From: Pelargonium cotyledonis
Taxonomy: Eukaryota; Streptophyta; Magnoliopsida; Geraniales; Geraniaceae
DNA: 31,087 nucleotides
Direction of reading: 5' to 3'
Assembly: GCA_036897625.1 (NCBI GenBank)
Contig: JAYMTA010000337.1
Coordinates: forward strand, 1 to 31,087
The position numbers and the translations under genes are program-made. Below are positions 24,318-31,087 of the stretch, piece after piece. The notes beneath the pieces are model-generated. The model did not search any database. It was not told where the DNA came from and saw only the letters and a list, made by a program, of their open reading frames with translations. The number at the start of each line of letters is the position of its first letter. Within the stretch, counting starts at the first letter, position 1.

Positions 24318-26000
24318 TGGTAAATGCAAGCTCTCTTAGCTCTCAGGTACCATGAAATCAGTGTTGTTAAAGTTTTGTAGATATATAACTGACCTGCAAT
24401 TAGAAAATACGAACGGCTCGAATGGTCTTTGTACTTACTCCTTAACCTTCGGATCAGATCAAGATACATGAGATGGTTATGTTTATAGCCTTCACAATTA
24501 GTATACTCATTATACTGTAATAATATATCCATAAAGAGTCACCAATTTTTTAGATACATGATTGTATTTGAAATCTCTCTCATAATATTATCAAGTAATT
24601 AATATAGTCATATTCTTTTATTCCTATTCCTTCCTTAAGTGCTCTCTCTTGTTGCTAAATTACCGTAATGTGTCATCATGTATGGACCTATATGTATACT
24701 GGGCCTTCACTCTATCATTTGTTGGGGGGCATGCACAGAACCTTTTCCTATTTCTTTTTGTATCGATATAAATATCTTACAGGGCCTCCTTGTTTGCTGT
24801 ACTGTATTGGACATTTATTGGATCACCTGTCAGCAAATTCCCTAGAAAATAATTAAAATAGATGGCCCAACATGTTTGAGTTGAAGAGTTGGGAGACAAA
24901 AATGGGGAAGAGGTCAAAATGGTGTAAACAGGCAATTATTGTGACAGCTCTAACATATGCGACTGACTGGGTTGTGACTGTGAAGCGAGAACAATAGTAT
25001 TAGCTTTATATTATTGTGTGAATCATCAATGCAGTGGGACTCTTGGTAGCTTTGTCCATTTTGTTGCAGCTAATTGGTTCAATTTTCAGTTTAGAAGGTG
25101 CAGGTGGCTTAATTTGCTTCACACAGCGCATGATAAGTGAAATTGGTTTAATATTTTTTTGTACATTTTGCACAGCACATAAAGTTTGTGCATGACTAGC
25201 AAGCAGGTGGCTCTATTTTCTTTCTTGTAGAATTCTTATTGGACTAATTGAATATCATATGCAGTCGACGTATTTTTTTAAATGTTTACAGACGTTGAAG
25301 CCAAAAGATGTTTAGTTGTTGAAAGGTAGACCGACTTGTAGATTGGAAGAGCTGCAGGAGGCCTTGCGGAGCTTTCTTCATAAGAGGTTGGAACTCGTCC
25401 GGGTAATGTGCATCTTAAATTACCCTTGATTTGGCAATGGTTTATTCTAAAATAACATCAACCCAAGTTACAATGTCTTTGTTGTGATATTTGCTATGGT
25501 TCAGTCAACTAAGAAAAAGGCACAATGTGGTTGACCCAAAGAAGATACGGGTCAACTTCAAAGTTAGATACGCATTAATTTACTAAATGAAATATCGGTC
25601 TATCTCATTTTTATTCTAATTCTAACCAAGTATATGAGCGAGAACTGACTTTGAGTTGCTCGTTAAATCTCGGTTCTCTTACACCCCTACCTGAAACAAA
25701 CATCTAGACACAAAACACTAGGAAAATAGTAGTTGTTTTGGAGTGTTTAGAAATAGAAAAGTAGGGAACATTAGGGAAAAAAAGTAACTTGTTCTGTAGT
25801 TTTCAGAAAATAGAACAGTAGAGGACAAATCTAATTTGTTCCTTTTGCTTCTCTACTGTTTGAGAAATCAAAATAGCAATGGTGGCTTCAAATGATACAC
25901 AAACCCAACTTATATAAGTCAGGAAAGATAGATCTTAAGAGCACTCTATTACAGATTTTTTATGCAGATTGTGTCCAACAAAAGTTATTTATGCCGACTT
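24318..26000. other. Downstream region of dolichol kinase, no gene recognised
   Basis: The first few hundred bases should hold the dolichol kinase 3' UTR. A donor-like CTCAG|GTACC at about 24348 hints at a possible 3' UTR intron, not verified. The remainder is AT-rich sequence without an open frame of coding character, RNA gene or clear mobile element. Confidence 0.4.
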
Positions 26001-28107
26001 TTGTAGGACCTTGCTTTGCTCCTGTCTCATTATTTGTCTCCTAATTATTTGTTTTTATTTTTATTTTATATAATCCAATGAAATTGGAGGATTGTATATT
26101 TCTGGTGGCAATGATATTTAGCAACTAAAGATACTTTAAATATCTGAAAGTCAAAGATATTATAATCAGTCAAATTCATTTAATAAGAAAATATTATCAA
26201 TAACACACATTCATGTCGATGTGGTGCCTTGCGTCTACGCAGGTTCGGATAAAAAAATTCACGTGCTTGTATTTTAGTACTTTTTGTTTTGGGTCAACAT
26301 TTCTATGAAGGGGCGAGACACAACAGAATTGACAAAAAATTATCTGATAAAAATGTGTGCGTTCATTTTTTACAACAAGATACTTTAAATATTCGCTATG
26401 TTCTAAAATAAGTGTTATTGTTTCTATTTTGAATCCACAATCTGCATTGCCAAGTATTGTTCTAACGTGTGTTGTCACTAGTGCATGAGTATTTGGCCGC
26501 TCGACTTTTATTAGACTTGTGGCTTGAATTGACAATTCTGATAGTACATATGTAGACACACACCTAGGGTATGGAGAGGGCCACTGTCAATACTGGAAGT
26601 AGAAATGAACTAAAAGAGAGCTTAACACTTAACTAAATACCTTAATATTGATAACCTTGTGAAGTTGTGGAAGCTATGTTTGCTTGCTCCTTAATGAACA
26701 TAAACACATTAAAGCAACTTTTGTGGTCCAAATTTTGGTAATGTTGTTTCTATTAGTGTTAATTGATATGTGACCCACCTCCAGGCTAGCTCCAAATTAG
26801 ATTTATACTAAATGTTACAATTGAATTTAAATGACACTGAAATAATGTCATTTCAAATGTCATTCTAATCATTTTTAAATTAAACGGAAGAAAATTTGTT
26901 TTTTCTTGTAAAATTGTGCGTGTGTATCAGTTAATAAAATATCTTGTGTCTTTTCAACTAAAAATATGTAATTGAAATAATAATATACCATATAATTTCT
27001 CTTGCTAACAAATAGATAAATAATAATAAATTGATTAAATCAAACTCCGCATTATGAAGGAAAAAAAAAAACCCCCCGCAAATACTATCTCCTATGTATC
27101 AATTCGCTTAAATCTTAGAGTTTCAAATAAAACCTAAATTTGGGAGATCTGAATAAATAAATAAAAGGTCTTAATGAGTGTTAGCTCTCCCTATATGTAT
27201 AATAACTAATAGGCTATATGATACTCATAGAACCCAATCCTTAAATGGTCAAAATGAATTGTCAATTCAGGCTTCTTTGTGCCATTTTTCTTTTCTTGTT
27301 CATCATTATCATCATCTCCAACTCAAATTATAGCTATACTTGGAGAATTGAATCACATGGATTGTAATTTTATGGGTTGATTGAATTTGAATAAATGGAG
27401 AAGAAAAACAGTTTCAAAAGTGCACAAAAGACACTGAAAGTGAGAGCAAGTATTCACTTTTAAAACCAAATTATGAGACAGGTGGCATGTTTCAAAACCA
27501 ATCCATGTCATCAAAATTCAAAATCTATTTTTTATAAATTGAGTTTTAAGTTTAGGTTTCATATTCGGTTTTGTGGATCAGTCTCCAAATTTTATGTAAT
27601 CCAAATAATTTGGTAATATAAAGTGAGTAGTTGTGGATAACTGGTGTTGCAAATGAATTTGTGAGGTCGCGTCAAGCTTCGAATGCTAAATTAGTGCTTC
27701 ATCGAAAGTTGTCTGAGGATGTGGCACCGAAGCTTGTTTGTTAGTTGATGTTTGTCCTTTTTTATTTTGCACAAAGAGACAATAGGTTTTTTTTTTCTAA
27801 TACAGAAAAGTGCCGAAATCCTTTCTTGCAACGGCCTAAATGGGTATATATATAAGGAACCAATAGTGTTCAGAAAATAGATTGTACCTCTTAACTCTAG
27901 CCTAGGGTTTTTGACATCTTACTGCAGTAAAATAGTTTATTACATCACCACCGCCAATGATGTGTTGAGTGAAGATTGATCCTAGAAAAATAAAGAGTTG
28001 TTTTGCGTATAACTATACAATCTTATATAGTATCTACTATGCAATGGTTCAATTATTTCGTGTTTGTTTAGTTGTTTGGTTTCTATGTTTCACACCAATG
28101 ATTATGT
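26001..28107. other. AT-rich intergenic region, no gene recognised
   Basis: Over 2 kb of AT-rich DNA. The longest open frame (26197-26559, minus, 120 codons) resembles no family I know and has the codon make-up of AT-rich background. A TATA-like GGTATATATATAAGG at about 27842-27856 is followed by pyrimidine-rich sequence but no plausible coding exon. An A-run then C-run lies at 27061-27078. Confidence 0.4.
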
Positions 28108-28283
28108 AGAGAATTACCGCCACAATTGTTTAACTAATTGACTCATTCTAGACAATTGGTTGTTAGAAGAGATAATAATTAAGTTACCAACTTAGAGAAT
28201 TACCATGAGTCTGTCACAATTATTTGACTAAATGACTAATTATAAACAATTGGTTCTTATATAAGATATAAAGTTACCATTTT
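28108..28283 (+). repeat. Diverged tandem duplication of about 87 bp
   Basis: Copy 1 (28108-28193) and copy 2 (28194 to about 28283) both begin AGAGAATTACC. They share in order CACAATT, TTGACT/TTTGACTAA, ACAATTGGTT and AAGTTACCA. The copies differ at many positions, so the duplication is old. No coding or structural role is evident. Confidence 0.7.
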
Positions 28284-28409
28284 AACTAGGGAATAAGTCA
28301 TTTATAGTCTTTATCAAGATAATTTGGAGCAAGTGGTTTAATCATTTCGGCTTTCTTTTGAGGTCTTGAATTCATGTCTTCTTGTTGTTGGTAGGAGGTG
28401 AGCTATTGA

Positions 28410-29358
28410 CAGGGCCGTCTCAAGAATTTTAGGGGTCCTGTGTAAAAAACAAAACTTGGATCCCTAAATGTTCTAAAATAGCAACGAATGAAAATAAACT
28501 TGATTAATTAACTGAAATTAATATGTCGGTCGTGGTTATAAACTATTGTTAAACTTAAAAGTAAAATATGCATACGCTTGTTAATAGAAAAAAAGAGTAA
28601 AATTTTGACATGAATACAATTTTGATTTACTAAGAAACAATAAAAATAGCAAAATCTTTGTTTTTATATACTATGCATGTTTAAGATATGGACCGTTATA
28701 TGCGATTTTTATTTTTATGAACCGCAATCGATTAAAGTCTGCAATTAAATCACACTAAATCAATTCAGTTAAAAATCAATCGATTTTGATTTTATTTATA
28801 TACTGACCAAATATAAACAAATTAACAATTTTTAACATTTTTTGAAATCCAATTAGAGCCCACAAAAATTTAACTTTAAAATTAATTACATATCTAAACC
28901 CGGTTTAGAAAAAATCACATAGCCCAACAAGAGACATGTGAATTGAACTATAATTTTTAGATGAAGAGAATGACTTGTTCCTAGAAAAGATGACAAAATT
29001 GAAATATAGAACGCTTTAGAAAAATAACTTGTTAAAAGTGAGAGCTGAATAAAGTTTATAATATAAAAACGTGGAACTAAAAAACAAAGGGCCTAGTTTT
29101 GTGAAGGCCTGTTTTGAAATTTATTTCAAATTTATTGCATTTTATAACCGTAGATAACACTGCAGCTAGAAGTCCAAAAAATTATTATTACAGTTAATAA
29201 CCGCAAATAATAAATGCAGCAAAAAGTCAGAAAAAATATAATTGCAGTTTTTAACCGCAGTTAATAACTGCAGCTAAAATTTCAAAACGCTGCAATGTGT
29301 TGGCTTCTCGGGAGCCATGTGCGATTGCCCACTTTGCACACCCTAATAGCCGGTCTTG
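28410..29358. mobile_element. Non-autonomous hAT element, 949 bp, with 8-bp target duplication
   Basis: The left end is CAGGGCCGTCT at 28410. The right end, read on the other strand, is CAAGACCGGCT at 29358, giving an 11-bp terminal inverted repeat with three mismatches. The flanks carry GCTATTGA (28402-28409) and GCTATTAA (29359-29366), an 8-bp target duplication with one mismatch. CAGGGCCG ends and 8-bp duplications are the marks of plant hAT elements. The inside is AT-rich with no transposase frame, so it must have moved using another element's enzyme. Three degenerate units of about 50 bp near the right end (29141-29290), each with AACCGnA and TGCAGC, look like subterminal repeats. Confidence 0.75.
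29141..29290 (+). repeat. Three degenerate ~50-bp units, subterminal in the hAT element
   Basis: Three successive units carry AACCGTAGATAA, AACCGCAAATAA and AACCGCAGTTAA, each followed about 10 bases later by TGCAGC. They lie just inside the right end of the hAT element at 28410-29358, where such elements usually keep transposase-binding subterminal repeats. Confidence 0.55.
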
Positions 29359-29367
29359 GCTATTAAC

Positions 29368-29535
29368 CACTAAGGTTGGCGTAGTTGGTTATTCTAGCTG
29401 CGTGAATGGGAAGAGATCTTAGTATCAATCCCCACTCAACACATTATTGGTGGTGGTGGTGGTGGTGGTGTAAGAGACAACTTTTGGTGCGGTAAGAGGC
29501 AAAAGTCTATTTCCTGAACACTATTGGGTCTTTAT
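29368..29535 (+). mobile_element. Older SINE copy of the same family as the one at 5810
   Basis: The 5' part matches the SINE at 5810: a CCACT start, an A box TGGCGTAGTTGG at 29377-29388 and shared GTGAATGGGAAGAG. A decayed B box GTATCAATCCC at about 29422 and CCACTCAACACA follow in the same order. A (GGT)n run at about 29449-29471 interrupts the body. The 3' part is diverged, with no A tail or clear duplication, so this is an old copy. It starts two bases after the hAT target duplication. Confidence 0.65.
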
Positions 29536-29892
29536 TCAAGTTTGTATATATTTGTCTAGAAAGAATTTCGGCACCCTTTCGTATTAAAAAGAGGTGGGGT
29601 GTTAAGATTTAAATAGAAAAATTACTCTTATTGTGTTGCTCGACTAATAAAAAAAATCATTTATTGTCTAATAATATTATTTTTTGTTGACATCTCCAAT
29701 ACACCAACCAAACAAACCCTAAACTATTGAAAAACAAAAAAGAATGTGAAAATTAGTGGGTCCAAGTGATTGTAAAGCTCCCAGCAGGATCAGCAAAACA
29801 ATAAAAATGTTTCTACTAACAAAACCCTTTGAACGATCACTTCATCGGAAGACAAAGACAACAATAAAAATAAGTTAACATTTTTTATTCAG

Positions 29893-30558
29893 GTGCCATT
29901 GTTTGACCGAATGGACGAACGGATGCTAGACGCGATCTGCGAGCGGCTCCAACCCGCGCTCTGTACGGAAGGCACGTTTCTGGTCCGCGAAGGCGATCCG
30001 GTCAACGAAATGCTCTTCATAATCCGAGGCCTTCTCGATTCCTACACCACCAACGGTGGCCGGACCGGGTTCTTCAACTCCTGCCGGATCGGTCCCGGAG
30101 ATTTCTGCGGCGAGGAGTTGCTGACGTGGGCGCTGGACCCGCGGCCCAGCATCATCCTCCCATCGTCGACCCGAACCGTGAAGGCGATTTCCGAGGTGGA
30201 GGCTTTCGCGCTCCGAGCGGAGGATCTGAAATTCGTGGCCTCGCAGTTCCGGCGGCTCCACAGCAAGCAGCTGAGGCACAAGTTTAGGTTTTACTCGCAC
30301 CAGTGGCGGCTCTGGGAGGCGTGTTTTGTTCAGGCGGCGTGGCGGAGGTTTAAGAAGCGGAAGGAGGTGGCGGAGCTCAGGGCGAAGGAGAGGCTGAGGA
30401 GCGGCGGCGCGGAGGCGGAGGAGGGTGGTGGTGCGGCGGTTTACGCGGCGGCGAGAATGGCGGCGAGCGGTGGCGGGAAGAGGACTGGGGCCAAGAAGGC
30501 GGATCTGAGGTCGTTGAAGAAACCGGAAGAGCCGGATTTTTCCGTGGATGAGGAGTGA
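29893..30558 (+). CDS. C-terminal exon of a cyclic nucleotide-gated channel (CNGC16/18-like), orphan
   Basis: A frame of 221 codons opens right after an acceptor-like TTTTTTATTCAG (ends 29892) and ends with TGA at 30556-30558. It begins V-P-L-F-D-R-M-D, the start of the final exon in plant CNGC genes. It contains the cyclic nucleotide-binding domain with the phosphate-binding cassette (G-P-G-D-F-C-G-E-E-L-L-T-W-A-L), then the calmodulin-binding helix and IQ-like V-Q-A-A-W-R-R-F-K-K-R-K, and ends P-D-F-S-V-D-E-E. The wording is closest to the pollen-type group III members CNGC16/18, judged from memory. The exon is strikingly GC-rich against its AT-rich surroundings. The membrane and pore exons are missing: nothing like them occurs in the 5.5 kb back to dolichol kinase. 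Either an unusually long intron or rearrangement separates them, or this is a detached fragment. Intact reading suggests recent or continued selection. Confidence 0.8.
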   Translation: MPLFDRMDERMLDAICERLQPALCTEGTFLVREGDPVNEMLFIIRGLLDSYTTNGGRTGFFNSCRIGPGDFCGEELLTWALDPRPSIILPSSTRTVKAISEVEAFALRAEDLKFVASQFRRLHSKQLRHKFRFYSHQWRLWEACFVQAAWRRFKKRKEVAELRAKERLRSGGAEAEEGGGAAVYAAARMAASGGGKRTGAKKADLRSLKKPEEPDFSVDEE

Positions 30559-31087
30559 CTGTGTTTGTTCCCAGCAATGTGGGCTGCAAACTTAAAACGG
30601 GTCGTGAAAAAAACGCTCATTTTTTGTCGGTTTTGATGTGTCACGTTGTTTCGTGTGACAAAGTTAAAACTGATGAATAGTTATTAAATGAAAACTTGTA
30701 AGGTACTTTATCCGACTTGTTTTAAGCGTGAAACATGTATTGTTAGCTTCTTGTTTTTGGATTTGAAAGGTGAGAAATTTGGATGGAAATAAAAACGTCG
30801 TTAGAAATTAGAAATCGAGTAATAAAGAACACAAATACCATATTTATTTAGGCGAAAATGTGAGATTTTGTAAGTTGAACATGAGGGAGAAGGATTTTAT
30901 TTTTTATGTGTAAAGTTGATTATGTATTATTTTTTATGTGTCGAACGTTTGGGTCAAATCAGATGTACGTATTATCTCATTTAAACTAACGCGTTTTCTT
31001 TAATTATTGGATAATTTGATATCGAGAGAATAAAAAAATTAGTCAAATAATTTTAGTTTCGATAACCTTATTCTAGCCTTTGTAAAG
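30559..31087. other. Region after the CNGC exon to window end
   Basis: AT-rich sequence with no open frame of note. The first 200-300 bases may be a 3' UTR of the channel exon. TATTAAATGAAAA near 30681 and AATAAA near 30788 are candidate polyadenylation signals. Nothing else is recognised. Confidence 0.4.

Noticed and set aside
26197-26559. 120-codon open frame on the minus strand
   Set aside because: AT-rich region, no recognisable motif or domain, no splice partners; most likely chance.
29449-29471. GGT repeat as part of a coding region
   Set aside because: No flanking open frame; it lies inside the old SINE copy and is a simple repeat.
24350-29880. Search for upstream CNGC exons (membrane spans, pore, C-linker)
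   Set aside because: No plus-strand open frame with channel-like residues was found, so the exon at 29893 is reported as isolated.
29926-30644. Antisense open frames over the CNGC exon
   Set aside because: Shadows created by the GC-rich composition of the plus-strand channel exon.

Overview
The window looks like nuclear DNA of a flowering plant, probably a eudicot. It is AT-rich, its genes are split by many short GT-AG introns, and every protein I could read resembles a plant family. Family names come from residue patterns I recognise, not from a search. Exon models were built by hand from splice signals and reading phase; all four full-length models close in frame.

Layout: 1-102 may be the C-terminal end of a plus-strand gene cut by the window edge. 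742-5321 (minus) is a complete 9-exon CDC48/p97 AAA ATPase gene (805 aa). 6351-8507 (minus, leader exon near 9413-9500) is a 7-coding-exon gene for a small plant-specific protein of DUF7795 type (232 aa). 11859-17721 (plus) is an 11-coding-exon half-size ABC transporter like Arabidopsis ABCG3 (721 aa), with a leader intron and several upstream ORFs. 18590-24317 (plus) is a 14-exon dolichol kinase gene (576 aa). About 5.5 kb of AT-rich, repeat-bearing DNA follows. 29893-30558 (plus) holds one isolated, GC-rich exon encoding the C-terminal half of a cyclic nucleotide-gated channel like CNGC16/18, with no upstream channel exons in the window.

The genes do not form a pathway or cluster. CDC48 (ER-associated degradation) and dolichol kinase (N-glycosylation) both serve ER protein quality control, and the dolichol kinase promoter carries a perfect ERSE-II and a perfect UPRE core, but adjacency is probably chance. 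Mobile DNA is modest: two tRNA-derived SINE copies of one family, several short non-autonomous hAT-like elements, one MITE family seen twice in ABCG3 introns, and two old tandem duplications.

I found no new multi-gene system. The points most worth a second look are a tandem CAG/AAG splice acceptor in the DUF7795 gene whose upstream choice creates an immediate stop, the ER-stress motifs at dolichol kinase, the orphan CNGC exon, an Ile/Val-to-Glu change in the D1 adenine-pocket loop of CDC48, the degenerate nucleotide-binding domain and GC-AG intron of ABCG3, and the possible IDA-like tail at the left edge.
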